Positions 54,309 through 63,534 of a stretch of 64,000 nt of DNA are shown here, in pieces; the stretch's first letter is position 1; the number at the start of each line of letters is the position of its first letter. The notes beneath the pieces are model-generated. The model did no database searches, was not told the origin of the DNA, and saw only the letters and a program-made list of their open reading frames with translations. This DNA comes from Gillisella vitis (lineage in GTDB: Bacteria; Pseudomonadota; Alphaproteobacteria; Rhizobiales; Rhizobiaceae), in assembly GCF_014204625.1 (NCBI RefSeq), contig NZ_JACHLU010000018.1, forward strand, positions 1 to 64,000, given 5' to 3'. The position numbers were made by a program, and so were the translations under genes.

Positions 54309-55205
54309 ATGATTGATAAGCTTGAATTTTTTATCGCTCTTGCTCAGGCGCAGCATTTTGGCCGTGCAGCAGAAGAGTGTGGAATTTCGCAGCCAACGTT
54401 GTCGGCAGCGATCCGCCAGCTGGAAGATCAACTGGGTGTGGCACTGGTGCAGCGGGCGTCACGCTTTCAAGGTCTGACGCCGGAGGGGCAGCGGGTGCTG
54501 GAATGGGCGCGGCGCATTGTTGGCGATGCCCGCACCATGCGTCAGGAAATGCGGGCAACCAGAAATGGTCTCGTTGGACATATCAGAATTGCGGTCATTC
54601 CCACGGCGCTTGCGATGGTCCAGAAGATCACGGAGCCGTTTCAGTCGCGCCACCCGGATGTGACATTTCAGATTCTGTCACGCAACTCCCTTCAGGTTCT
54701 CAGCCTTCTGGAAAATCTGGAGATTGATGCGGGCATTACCTATCTCGATAATGAGCCGCTGGGTCGCGTCACATCCGTGCCGCTCTATGAGGAGCAATAT
54801 CATTTGATAGCGGCAACGGGCACCCCGCTGGCCGATCGTGAGACCGTGACGTGGCAAGAGGTGTCAGACTTGCGGCTCTGTCTTTTGACGCCGGATATGC
54901 AAAACCGGCGGATCATCAACCAGCATCTGCTGGAAGCCGGTGTCGAGCCGAAGCCAACGCTGGAATCCAATTCAATGATTGTGCTTTTTTCTCACATCCG
55001 CACCGGAAAATGGGCATCCATCATGCCACGCAATGTTGCGCAGTCCTTTGGATTCCCAGAGGAAATTCGCATGGTGCCGATTACCAGTCCGCATACCCAG
55101 CATCTGGTTGGGCTGGTTGCGACCCATCGTGAACCCTACACGCCGTTGGTGTCGGCGCTGTTGCACGAGGCGCGTCATCTCGCAGATGCACAAGCGTTTC
55201 GATAG
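54309..55205 (+). CDS. LysR-family regulator of the formate dehydrogenase operon
   Basis: The ATG at 54309 (MIDKLEFFIALAQ) gives 298 residues; the frame has a GTG nine bases earlier. The N-terminal HTH (HFGRAAEECGISQPTLSAAIRQLEDQLG) is followed by a linker helix and a periplasmic-binding-like effector domain. It lies directly upstream of fdsGBA and on the same strand. A good LysR-type box overlaps its stop codon. By position it is the FdsR-type regulator, presumably responding to formate. Confidence 0.85.
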   Translation: MIDKLEFFIALAQAQHFGRAAEECGISQPTLSAAIRQLEDQLGVALVQRASRFQGLTPEGQRVLEWARRIVGDARTMRQEMRATRNGLVGHIRIAVIPTALAMVQKITEPFQSRHPDVTFQILSRNSLQVLSLLENLEIDAGITYLDNEPLGRVTSVPLYEEQYHLIAATGTPLADRETVTWQEVSDLRLCLLTPDMQNRRIINQHLLEAGVEPKPTLESNSMIVLFSHIRTGKWASIMPRNVAQSFGFPEEIRMVPITSPHTQHLVGLVATHREPYTPLVSALLHEARHLADAQAFR

Positions 55206-55266
55206 GTTTTTTCTATCGCGTAACGAAAACGCCTTATTGACCCGGGAACAGAACGCCGTGCATTCT
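55202..55266 (+). promoter_or_regulatory. LysR-type box and possible fds promoter
   Basis: ATAG-N7-CTAT (55202-55216) forms a perfect inverted repeat (CGATAG/CTATCG around GTTTTTT) with the same spacing as BenM/CatM-type boxes. It overlaps the lysR stop codon. Downstream are TTGACC (55237-55242) and, 18 bases later, the weak -10 CATTCT. This would put the start near 55273 and the box centre about 64 bases upstream, the usual LysR recognition position. A second CTATC/GATAG pair lies at 55335-55360 before fdsG. The promoter elements are inferred. Confidence 0.45.
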
Positions 55267-55385
55267 GACATAAGATAAAAATGATCCAGTTTTTCAGCAT
55301 TTAACCGTCATATTCCGGGGCAATTGCAGCGCATCTATCCTTTGATGGAATTGGCGATAGACGAGTCTGATCGGGAGGAGCCCAG

Positions 55386-55865
55386 ATGAATATTCACGTG
55401 GTTGCCGAGCAGGAGGCAGCGGTGATCTCTCAGATTATTGCGGAGCACCGTGATCTTGAAGGACCGCTTCTGCCGATTCTTCACGCCATTCAGGCCGAAT
55501 TTGGCTATGTGCCGGAAAGTGCGAAGCAGATCATTGCCAAGGCATTGAATCTGTCGCGGGCCGAAGTGCATGGTGTTGTCACCTTCTATCATGATTTCCG
55601 CGATCATCCAGCGGGTCGGCATGTGTTGAAGCTCTGTCGGGCCGAGGCTTGCCAATCGATGGGTGGCACGCCTCTTGCGGAAAACATCAAAGCCAGACTG
55701 GGGGTTGACTGGCATGAAACCACTGCCGATGGCGCGGTGACGCTGGAGCCGGTATTTTGTCTTGGGCTTTGCGCCTCTGCCCCCGCTGCCATGCTGGATG
55801 GGGAGCTTTATGGCCGGTTGGATGAAGACTGTCTGAGCGACATTGTTGAGGGGTTGAGCCGATGA
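55386..55865 (+). CDS. fdsG: NAD-dependent formate dehydrogenase gamma subunit
   Basis: This 159-residue NuoE-like protein has the thioredoxin-like [2Fe-2S] fold with cysteine ligands in LCRAEACQSMGG (about residues 79-90) and FCLGLCASAP (about residues 125-134). It has GVVTFYHDFRDHPAG before them. It links FdsB and FdsA clusters in the soluble formate dehydrogenase. GGGAGGAG lies before the ATG. It overlaps fdsB by four bases. Confidence 0.93.
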   Translation: MNIHVVAEQEAAVISQIIAEHRDLEGPLLPILHAIQAEFGYVPESAKQIIAKALNLSRAEVHGVVTFYHDFRDHPAGRHVLKLCRAEACQSMGGTPLAENIKARLGVDWHETTADGAVTLEPVFCLGLCASAPAAMLDGELYGRLDEDCLSDIVEGLSR

Positions 55866-57421
55866 GCGTGACCATCTTCGTGCCGCGTGATGCGGCTGCT
55901 CTGGCCGTGGGTGCTGATAAAGTGGCCGCCAGCATCGAGCGTGAGGCCAAGGCCCGCAATCTGGATGTGACACTTGTGCGCAATGGCTCACGCGGGCTTT
56001 TGTGGCTGGAAGTGTTGGTGGAGGTGCGCACCAAGGTGGGCCGCATCGCCTATGGCCCGGTCAAGGTATCGGATGTTGCAAGCCTGTTTGATGCCGATTT
56101 TCTCAGCGGTGGTGCACATCCGCTCTGTCATGGCCTGACCAAGGATATTCCCTATCTCAAAAACCAGACGCGGCTGACATTTTCGCGGTGTGGCATTACC
56201 GATCCCTTGTCCCTCGATGATTACAAGCATTACCAGGGTTTGACCGGGCTTACCAAGGCCATTGCCATGGCGCCTGGCGAAATTGTCCGTCAGGTGACCG
56301 ATAGCGGCCTGCGCGGTCGTGGCGGAGCGGGTTTTCCCACCGGCATCAAGTGGAAGACGGTGGCGGATGCCAAGGCCGATCAGAAATACATCGTCTGCAA
56401 TGCCGATGAGGGCGACAGTGGCACCTTTGCTGACCGGATGATCATGGAAGGAGATCCCTTTGTCCTGATCGAGGGCATGGCTATCGCTGCCATCGCGGTC
56501 GGGGCCACCAAAGGCTATATCTACACCCGTTCGGAATATCCCCATGCGATTGTGGTGATGCAGCAGGCAATTGAGATTGCGCGCCGCGAGGGTATTTTGG
56601 GCGCATCGGTGTTAGGCTCGTCCTACGCTTTCGACATGGAGGTGCGGACCGGCGCTGGCGCTTATGTTTGCGGTGAAGAAACCTCGTTGCTCAACAGTCT
56701 GGAAGGCAAGCGGGGCATTGTCCGTGCAAAGCCACCGCTTCCCGCTCTTGAAGGCTTGTTTGGTAAGCCAACGGTTGTCAACAATGTCATGTCGCTGGCT
56801 TCTGTTCCGGTGATCATGGATCGTGGTGCGCAGTTTTACCGGGACTTTGGCGTTGGCCGTTCCCATGGCACCATTCCGATCCAGCTTGCGGGCAATCTCA
56901 AGCACGGCGGGTTGTATGAAATCGCGTTTGGTGTGACGCTGGGCGAGTTGATCAACGATATTGGCGGCGGCACCATTTCTGGTCGTCCGGTCAAGGCCGT
57001 GCAGGTGGGCGGGCCACTCGGGGCTTATTTCCCGCCATCGCTGTTTGATACTGTGTTTGATTATGAAGCCTTCACGGCGGCTGGCGGCCTGATTGGCCAT
57101 GCCGGAATTGTGGTGTTTGACGATAGCGTCGATATGCTTGATCAGGCGCGGTTTGCCATGGAGTTTTGCGCGGTCGAGAGTTGCGGCAAATGCACGCCCT
57201 GTCGCATCGGCTCCACCCGCGGCGTGGAAACAGTGGACCGGATTGCGCAAGGCATTGAGCCGGAAAAGAACAAGGCTCTGCTGGAAGACCTGTGCAACAC
57301 CATGAAATTTGGATCGCTGTGCGCGCTGGGCGGTTTTACACCCTATCCGGTGATGAGTGCGATGACGCATTTCCCGGATGATTTTGCGCCTGCTACCCCC
57401 CTTGTCGAAGCTGCGGAGTAA
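55862..57421 (+). CDS. fdsB: NAD-dependent formate dehydrogenase beta subunit (flavoprotein)
   Basis: This 519-residue NuoF-like protein has an N-terminal thioredoxin-like part (residues 1-120). FMN/NADH binding GLRGRGGAGFPTGIKW begins near residue 149, with the DEGDSGTFADR segment following. The [4Fe-4S] motif ESCGKCTPCRIGSTRG is near residue 440. It transfers electrons from the clusters to NAD. It lies between fdsG and fdsA, the standard order. Confidence 0.95.
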   Translation: MSVTIFVPRDAAALAVGADKVAASIEREAKARNLDVTLVRNGSRGLLWLEVLVEVRTKVGRIAYGPVKVSDVASLFDADFLSGGAHPLCHGLTKDIPYLKNQTRLTFSRCGITDPLSLDDYKHYQGLTGLTKAIAMAPGEIVRQVTDSGLRGRGGAGFPTGIKWKTVADAKADQKYIVCNADEGDSGTFADRMIMEGDPFVLIEGMAIAAIAVGATKGYIYTRSEYPHAIVVMQQAIEIARREGILGASVLGSSYAFDMEVRTGAGAYVCGEETSLLNSLEGKRGIVRAKPPLPALEGLFGKPTVVNNVMSLASVPVIMDRGAQFYRDFGVGRSHGTIPIQLAGNLKHGGLYEIAFGVTLGELINDIGGGTISGRPVKAVQVGGPLGAYFPPSLFDTVFDYEAFTAAGGLIGHAGIVVFDDSVDMLDQARFAMEFCAVESCGKCTPCRIGSTRGVETVDRIAQGIEPEKNKALLEDLCNTMKFGSLCALGGFTPYPVMSAMTHFPDDFAPATPLVEAAE

Positions 57422-57426
57422 CACCC

Positions 57427-60306
57427 ATGTCGCTGATCCATGAAATCGACTACGGCACCCCCGCCTCGCCATCCACCGAAATGGTCACGTTGACCATTGA
57501 TGGGCGTGAGGTGACAGTTGCCGCTGGCACCTCGATCATGCGGGCCTCGATGGAGGCGGGCATTCAGGTGCCAAAGCTGTGCGCCACCGATATGGTGGAT
57601 GCCTTTGGCTCCTGTCGGCTCTGTCTGGTGGAGGTCGAGGGCCGCAATGGCACCCCGGCCTCCTGCACCACGCCTTGCGCACCGGGTCTTGTGGTTCACA
57701 CCCAGACGGAACGGTTGAAGCAAATCCGCAAAGGGGTGATGGAGCTTTATATCTCCGACCATCCGCTCGACTGTCTGACCTGTGCCGCCAATGGCGATTG
57801 TGAATTGCAGGATATGGCGGGTGCCGTTGGCCTGCGCGATGTACGCTATGGCTATGAAGGTGATAATCACGTCAAGGCGCGGGCAAGCGATGGTCTGAAC
57901 GCTCGCTATATGCCGAAGGATGAGAGCAATCCTTATTTCACCTATGATCCGTCGAAATGCATCGTCTGTTCGCGCTGCGTACGGGCGTGTGAGGAAGTAC
58001 AAGGTACGTTTGCGCTGACCATTGAGGGTCGCGGTTTTGACAGTCGGGTATCGCCCGGTGCGCATGAGGCGTTTCTGGATTCGGAATGCGTGTCTTGCGG
58101 GGCCTGTGTGCAGGCCTGTCCCACGGCAACACTGACGGAAAAATCCGTAATCGAGATTGGCCAGCCGGAACATTCGGCCGTGACGACTTGCGCCTATTGC
58201 GGTGTTGGCTGTTCGTTCAAGGCGGAAATGCGCGGCGAAGAGCTGGTGCGCATGGTGCCGTGGAAAGATGGCAAGGCCAATCGTGGCCATTCCTGCGTCA
58301 AGGGTCGGTTCGCCTATGGTTACGCAAGCCACAAGGATCGGATTCTCAATCCGATGATCCGCGAAAACATCAGCGATCCATGGCGTGAAGTGAGCTGGGA
58401 TGAGGCTTTTGCCTATGTGGCCTCCGAGTTCAAGCGTCTGCAATACCAATATGGTCGTGATTCCATTGGCGGCATTACCTCCTCGCGCTGCACCAATGAA
58501 GAGACATTTCTGGTCCAAAAGCTGATCCGCGCTGGCTTTGGCAATAACAATGTCGATACCTGTGCCCGCGTCTGTCATTCGCCCACAGGCTATGGTCTGG
58601 GGCAGGCCTTTGGTACGTCGGCAGGCACGCAGGACTTTGATAGCGTTGAGCATTCCGATGTGGTTCTGGTGATTGGGGCCAACCCCACCGACGGCCATCC
58701 GGTGTTTGGCTCACGTCTCAAGAAGCGCTTGCGCAAGGGTGCAAAGCTGATCGTGATTGATCCGCGCCGGATTGATCTGGTCAAGACGCCGCATGTGGAA
58801 GCCGCTTTCCACCTGCCGCTCAAGCCCGGCACCAATGTGGCGGTCATGACGGCAATTGCCCATGTGATCGTTACCGAAGGTCTCGCCAATGAAGCGTTTA
58901 TCCGCGAGCGCTGCGATTGGTCCGAGTTTGAAGATTGGGCGGCTTTCGTGGCCGATCCACAGCACAGCCCGGAAGAAACGGAAAAATTCACCGGCGTTCC
59001 AGCCGATGATTTGCGCGGCGCGGCCCGGCTCTATGCCACCGGCGGCAATGGTGCGATCTATTATGGTCTGGGCGTGACCGAGCATAGCCAGGGTTCCACC
59101 ACCGTGATGGCCATTGCCAATCTGGCCATGGTCACCGGCAATATTGGCCGCCCCGGCGTGGGCGTCAATCCGCTGCGCGGGCAAAACAACGTGCAAGGCT
59201 CCTGTGATATGGGATCATTCCCGCACGAGCTGCCGGGCTATCGCCATATCTCGGATGATGCCACCCGTGAGACGTTTGAAAAGCTCTGGGGTGTGACGCT
59301 GAACAACGAGCCGGGTCTGCGCATCCCCAACATGCTGGATGCGGCCGTCGAGGGCACGTTCAAGGGCCTGTACATTCAGGGCGAGGATATTCTCCAGTCT
59401 GATCCAGACACCAAGCATGTGTCGGCGGGCCTTGCCGCGATGGAATGCGTGGTGGTGCATGATCTCTTTCTGAATGAGACGGCCAACTACGCCCATGTGT
59501 TCCTGCCCGGCTCGACCTTCCTCGAAAAGGATGGCACGTTTACCAATGCTGAGCGCCGCATCAATCGCGTGCGCAAGGTGATGACCCCGAAGAACGGTTA
59601 TGCGGATTGGGAAGTGACCCAGAAAATGGCGCAGGCCATGGGGCTGACATGGAACTACAGCCATCCATCGCAGATCATGGATGAGATTGCAGCCACCACG
59701 CCAAGCTTTACCGGCGTCAGTTACGATTATCTCGAGCACAATGGCTCGGTGCAATGGCCGTGCAATGAGAAGCATCCGCATGGATCGCCGATCATGCATG
59801 TCGATGGCTTTGTGCGCGGCAAGGGTAAGTTTATCCGCACCGAATATGTGGCCACTGATGAGAGGACTGGCCCGCGCTTTCCGCTGCTGCTCACCACCGG
59901 ACGTATTCTGTCGCAATATAATGTTGGCGCACAGACACGGCGCACCGAAAATACGGTGTGGCACGCGGAAGACCGGCTGGAAGTGCATCCGCATGATGCC
60001 GAGCAGCGCGGTATCAAGGATGGTGACTGGATCAAGCTGGCCAGCCGCTCTGGTGATACCACATTGCGGGCGCTGATCACGGACCGGGTGGCGCCAGGTG
60101 TGGTTTACACCACCTTCCATCATCCTGATACGCAGGCCAATGTCATCACCACCGATTACTCTGACTGGGCCACCAATTGCCCGGAATATAAGGTGACGGC
60201 GGTGCAGGTGTCACCCTCGAATGGCCCAACCGAATGGCAAAAGGATTATGAGGAATTGTCGCTTAAGTCTCGCCGCATCGTCGGTAAGCTGGAAGCGGCA
60301 GAGTGA
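57427..60306 (+). CDS. fdsA: NAD-dependent formate dehydrogenase alpha subunit (molybdenum)
   Basis: This 959-residue protein has the full cluster chain: [2Fe-2S] Cys52, 63, 66 and 80; His112 with Cys116, 119 and 125 (N-ligated [4Fe-4S]); two ferredoxin sites at Cys178-188 and Cys221-231; and the cluster next to molybdenum at Cys255, 258, 262 and 290. Cys383 in ARVCHSPT is the probable Mo ligand (not selenocysteine). The bis-MGD domains follow to the C-terminus. It oxidises formate to CO2. It needs FdhD for sulfuration. Length is normal. Confidence 0.96.
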   Translation: MSLIHEIDYGTPASPSTEMVTLTIDGREVTVAAGTSIMRASMEAGIQVPKLCATDMVDAFGSCRLCLVEVEGRNGTPASCTTPCAPGLVVHTQTERLKQIRKGVMELYISDHPLDCLTCAANGDCELQDMAGAVGLRDVRYGYEGDNHVKARASDGLNARYMPKDESNPYFTYDPSKCIVCSRCVRACEEVQGTFALTIEGRGFDSRVSPGAHEAFLDSECVSCGACVQACPTATLTEKSVIEIGQPEHSAVTTCAYCGVGCSFKAEMRGEELVRMVPWKDGKANRGHSCVKGRFAYGYASHKDRILNPMIRENISDPWREVSWDEAFAYVASEFKRLQYQYGRDSIGGITSSRCTNEETFLVQKLIRAGFGNNNVDTCARVCHSPTGYGLGQAFGTSAGTQDFDSVEHSDVVLVIGANPTDGHPVFGSRLKKRLRKGAKLIVIDPRRIDLVKTPHVEAAFHLPLKPGTNVAVMTAIAHVIVTEGLANEAFIRERCDWSEFEDWAAFVADPQHSPEETEKFTGVPADDLRGAARLYATGGNGAIYYGLGVTEHSQGSTTVMAIANLAMVTGNIGRPGVGVNPLRGQNNVQGSCDMGSFPHELPGYRHISDDATRETFEKLWGVTLNNEPGLRIPNMLDAAVEGTFKGLYIQGEDILQSDPDTKHVSAGLAAMECVVVHDLFLNETANYAHVFLPGSTFLEKDGTFTNAERRINRVRKVMTPKNGYADWEVTQKMAQAMGLTWNYSHPSQIMDEIAATTPSFTGVSYDYLEHNGSVQWPCNEKHPHGSPIMHVDGFVRGKGKFIRTEYVATDERTGPRFPLLLTTGRILSQYNVGAQTRRTENTVWHAEDRLEVHPHDAEQRGIKDGDWIKLASRSGDTTLRALITDRVAPGVVYTTFHHPDTQANVITTDYSDWATNCPEYKVTAVQVSPSNGPTEWQKDYEELSLKSRRIVGKLEAAE

Positions 60307-60349
60307 GGATGTGGAAGAGTGAGGGTGTGGTCAAGGTGGAGGTGTGCCA

Positions 60350-61180
60350 ATGACCAGACCTGACACCACCTGCACCGTGCCGCACCTGCAGTATCGACAG
60401 GGTATGGTGCGTGATGCCAGCCGGATCGTGCCGGAGGAAGTGGCGATTGCCTTTTCCTATCGGGGCTCGACCCATGCGGTAATGATGGCGACGCCTGCCG
60501 ATCTTGAAGACTTTGCCATCGGCTTTTCACTGGCCGAGGGCATTATTGCCTCAACCGAAGATGTTTTGACTGTCGAGCCTGTGATGGCAGGTGATGGCAT
60601 TGATGTGCAGGTCACGCTCAAAGAGGCCAGCGTCGAGGCCTTGACGGCGCGCAGGCGGCGGATGGCAGGGCCGGTGGGCTGTGGCCTTTGCGGCATTGAA
60701 TCCATTGAGCAGGCGACGCGGGCTGTGGTGCCAGTTGGTCAGTCTTGTCTTACGTTGACACCGGCCGATGTTCACACCGCCATGGAGGCGCTTGGGCGGG
60801 CGCAGGCGCTGAACCGCAAAACGCACGCAGTGCACGGTGCGGGTTTCTATATTCCAGGGGAAGGCTTGCTGGCGATCCGCGAAGATGTTGGCCGTCATAA
60901 CGCCCTCGATAAACTGGTGGGTGCGGTGTTGCGGGCAGGGCGGCGCGGAGATGAGGGCATGGTGGTTGTCACCAGTCGGCTGTCGGTCGAAATGGTGCAG
61001 AAGGCGGCAGCGCTTGGCTGTCCTGTGCTGATTGCCATTTCGGCCCCGACAGCGCTGGCCATTCGAACGGCGCAGGCGGCTGGCATCACCCTGATCGGCA
61101 TTGCCCGCGACCACGATTTTGAAGTTTTCACCAGAGCCGACCGAGTGAACACCACGGGAGCTGCAAGCCATGTCGCATGA
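60350..61180 (+). CDS. fdhD: Formate dehydrogenase accessory sulfurtransferase
   Basis: With the ATG at 60350 (GGAGG seven bases before it) the protein has 276 residues. The flexible loop CGLCG with Cys111 and Cys114 is the persulfide-transfer motif of FdhD/FdsC. GAGFYIPGEGLLAIREDVGRHN follows. It passes sulfur from a cysteine desulfurase to the molybdenum cofactor of FdsA. It lies between fdsA and fdsD as in other fds operons. It overlaps fdsD by 11 bases. Confidence 0.93.
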   Translation: MTRPDTTCTVPHLQYRQGMVRDASRIVPEEVAIAFSYRGSTHAVMMATPADLEDFAIGFSLAEGIIASTEDVLTVEPVMAGDGIDVQVTLKEASVEALTARRRRMAGPVGCGLCGIESIEQATRAVVPVGQSCLTLTPADVHTAMEALGRAQALNRKTHAVHGAGFYIPGEGLLAIREDVGRHNALDKLVGAVLRAGRRGDEGMVVVTSRLSVEMVQKAAALGCPVLIAISAPTALAIRTAQAAGITLIGIARDHDFEVFTRADRVNTTGAASHVA

Positions 61181-61454
61181 CCATATAGCTGAAAAACTTA
61201 TCCGCATGGCTAATCAGATTGCAACGTTTTTCAAGTCACAACCAGAAAATGAGCGCCTGGCGGGGATTGCCACCCATATCAACAAATTCTGGGAGCCGCG
61301 GATGCGCCGTCAGTTTTTTGAGTTGATCGATGCCAATCCTGAGGGGCGCGCAGACGGTTTTGACCCACTGGTAATCGCAGCGGCAAAACTGATCAACCGG
61401 CCGGTTGATAATACTGCAAAGACATTCGGTCTTTCAGGTGAGGCGAGGGCTTAG
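61170..61454 (+). CDS. fdsD: Formate dehydrogenase delta subunit
   Basis: This 94-residue protein (MSHDHIAEKLIRMANQIATFF) matches FdsD: a helical start with NQIATFFKSQPE and a HINKFWEPRMRRQFFEL segment. It is a small cofactor-insertion or stability factor of the fds enzyme. It is the last gene of fdsGBA-fdhD-fdsD. Its stop codon TAG is supplied by the intergenic repeat A3. Confidence 0.9.
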   Translation: MSHDHIAEKLIRMANQIATFFKSQPENERLAGIATHINKFWEPRMRRQFFELIDANPEGRADGFDPLVIAAAKLINRPVDNTAKTFGLSGEARA

Positions 61455-61520
61455 AGTTTGTCAGGGAAAAGTGGACCCCGGTTTTCCCGATAAGACAAAT
61501 GAAAACAAGGAATAGTTCAT
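61453..61520 (+). repeat. Rhizobiales intergenic palindromic repeat, copy A3
   Basis: The repeat begins with TAGAGTTTGTCAGGGAAAAG, in which the TAG is the fdsD stop codon, then TGGACCCCGGTTTTCCCG and AGACAAATGAAAACAAGG. It is almost the same as A1 over about 65 bases in the opposite direction. The inner GGGAAAA/TTTTCCC pair can form a hairpin. Confidence 0.7.
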
Positions 61521-61661
61521 TGTTCCGATTCCGTTTTCGCTACGATGCTCGGCGTGCTTCTCAAAGGTCGATGGGGATTAAAGGCAGTCATGCGCGGAAG
61601 GGTGCTTAACCCCATGGGTGTCAGTGATGAATTTTGACATGATCATCAGGAGGGAATATTC

Positions 61662-63320
61662 ATGGCAGTCACAAGTGCGCCGGGGACACGGGCGCAATCC
61701 ACTGCCGGTCTGCTGGACCGGGAACGAATCATTGCCCAGCCGGGCTTTAACCGCTGGCTGGTGCCGCCCGCTGCTTTGGCCATTCATTTGTGCATTGGCA
61801 TGGCTTACGGGTTTAGCGTTTTCTGGTTGCCGCTGAGCAAAGCGATTGGCACGACCGCTCCCGCAAGCTGTGCCAGCATGACATTGCTGGATGCGCTGAC
61901 CACCACCACCTGCAATTGGCGCGTTGCTGATCTCGGCTGGATTTACACGCTGTTCTTCGTGCTTCTAGGATGCTCCGCTGCATTGTGGGGTGGTTGGCTG
62001 GAGCGTGTTGGGCCTCGGCGCGCCGGATTTGTCTCGGCCTGTTGCTGGTGCGGCGGTATTGTCGTTGCCGCCATCGGCGTCATGACCCATCAATTGTGGT
62101 TGATGTGGCTGGGCGCGGGTGTGATTGGCGGCATCGGTCTTGGACTTGGCTATATTTCGCCGGTATCAACGCTGATCAAATGGTTTCCCGACCGTCGCGG
62201 CATGGCAACCGGCATGGCCATCATGGGTTTTGGCGGCGGTGCGATGATTGGTGCGCCTCTTGCCAATATCTTGATGACTACATTTCGCGTCGATGGTTCG
62301 GTGGGTGTCTGGCAAACCTTTCTGGTCATGGCGGCTGTCTATTTCGTGTTCATGATGGGCGGTGCTTTCAGCTATCGCATTCCACCGGCTGGATGGCGTC
62401 CAGAAGGCTGGACACCACCTGTTGCCAAAAGCAGCATGATCACCACCCGCCATGTTCATCTGCGCGATGCGCATAAAACTCCCCAATTCTGGTTGATCTG
62501 GGCGGTTCTGTGCCTGAATGTGTCGGCAGGTATTGGCGTGATCGGCGTTGCCTCGCCCATGCTTCAGGAGATTTTTGCGGGTTCGCTGATTGGCCTGCCG
62601 GATTTGACGTTCTCGCAGCTTGATGCCGGGCAAAAGGCCCAGATTGCGGCCATTGCGGCTGGATTCACCGGGCTTTTGTCGCTTTTCAATATTGGTGGCC
62701 GCTTCTTCTGGGCCTCCATATCCGACCGCCTTGGCCGCAAGAATACCTATTATTGCTTCTTCCTGCTCGGCATTGTGCTTTATGCACTTGCCCCGACCTT
62801 GGCAGGCCTTGGCTCGAAAGCCATGTTTGTGCTGGCATTTGGCGTGATCCTGTCGATGTATGGCGGCGGTTTTGCCACCGTTCCGGCCTATCTTGCCGAT
62901 ATTTTTGGCACGCAATTTGTCGGTGCCATTCATGGGCGCCTGCTGACTGCCTGGGCAACGGCCGGTATTTTAGGTCCAACCGTGGTCAATTACATTCGTG
63001 AAGCCCAGATCTCGGCGGGTGTTTCGCCGGGGCCTGCTCTTTACAGCGGCACAATGTATATCCTGTCCGGCATGTTGGTGATTGGTTTGCTGGCCAATGC
63101 GCTGATCAAGCCTTTGCCCGACAAGTGGTTCATGTCTGATGACGAGGTCGCCGCCCTTCAGGCCAAATCAGCTGCCGTCAGTGCCGGTCCGACTGGCTCC
63201 TTCGGCATTGGCAAGGGTGGCCTTGATGCCAAAGCCGCTGTGGCATGGGCGGTGGTTGGTCTTCCACTTCTCTGGGGTGTGTGGGTAACGCTGAAGAGCA
63301 GCCTTATTCTGTTTGGCTGA
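61662..63320 (+). CDS. MFS transporter, oxalate/formate antiporter (OxlT) family
   Basis: This 552-residue protein has about 12 membrane helices. It shows the MFS loop RRGMATGMAIMGFGGGAMIG (about residues 178-197) and FWASISDRLGRKNTYYCF (about residues 345-362), and a longer first periplasmic loop than most members. A good AGGAGGG site precedes the ATG. It follows the formate dehydrogenase operon, so it may import formate or exchange it with oxalate. No oxalyl-CoA decarboxylase or formyl-CoA transferase gene is in the window, so the substrate is open. Confidence 0.8.
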   Translation: MAVTSAPGTRAQSTAGLLDRERIIAQPGFNRWLVPPAALAIHLCIGMAYGFSVFWLPLSKAIGTTAPASCASMTLLDALTTTTCNWRVADLGWIYTLFFVLLGCSAALWGGWLERVGPRRAGFVSACCWCGGIVVAAIGVMTHQLWLMWLGAGVIGGIGLGLGYISPVSTLIKWFPDRRGMATGMAIMGFGGGAMIGAPLANILMTTFRVDGSVGVWQTFLVMAAVYFVFMMGGAFSYRIPPAGWRPEGWTPPVAKSSMITTRHVHLRDAHKTPQFWLIWAVLCLNVSAGIGVIGVASPMLQEIFAGSLIGLPDLTFSQLDAGQKAQIAAIAAGFTGLLSLFNIGGRFFWASISDRLGRKNTYYCFFLLGIVLYALAPTLAGLGSKAMFVLAFGVILSMYGGGFATVPAYLADIFGTQFVGAIHGRLLTAWATAGILGPTVVNYIREAQISAGVSPGPALYSGTMYILSGMLVIGLLANALIKPLPDKWFMSDDEVAALQAKSAAVSAGPTGSFGIGKGGLDAKAAVAWAVVGLPLLWGVWVTLKSSLILFG

Positions 63321-63325
63321 GCACA

Positions 63326-63433
63326 TTACAGCGCCTCTCACCATATATGGCGCACACAGGACGCTGCAACTCTTTATATCTGCTGCATAATTTTCTCTTT
63401 AAACCGATTCCGGTTTAAAGAATTAAGCAGTAG
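63326..63433 (+). repeat. Rhizobiales palindromic repeat (GCATAATTTTCTC family), copy E
   Basis: After the transporter gene, CAGCGCC and a matching GGACGCTG frame a first hairpin-like part. From 63377 the sequence TCTGCTGCATAATTTTCTC repeats the left arm found after priA, followed by AAACCGATTCCGGTTT and AATTAAGCAGTAG. It probably ends the transporter transcript or is a mobile-type small repeat. Confidence 0.6.
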
Positions 63434-63485
63434 GGCAGTTTTTGTCGCTGTGGGTCAATGGTTCACAGCGACACAGGGTACAAAC

Positions 63486-63514
63486 AAAAAAGCGGCCTGA
63501 ACAGCCGCTTTTTT
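63486..63514. terminator. Bidirectional intrinsic terminator between transporter and cheW-like gene
   Basis: AAAAAAGCGGC (63486-63496) and GCCGCTTTTTT (63504-63514) form a stem with loop CTGAACA and poly-T on both strands. It serves the convergent plus-strand transporter and the minus-strand CheW-like gene, whose stop codon is at 63535. Confidence 0.88.
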
Positions 63515-63534
63515 ACATTGAATCGAGGTGCTGC

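Noticed and set aside
57343-58698. 451-codon open frame on the minus strand
   Set aside because: Antisense of fdsA; no promoter or ribosome-binding evidence.
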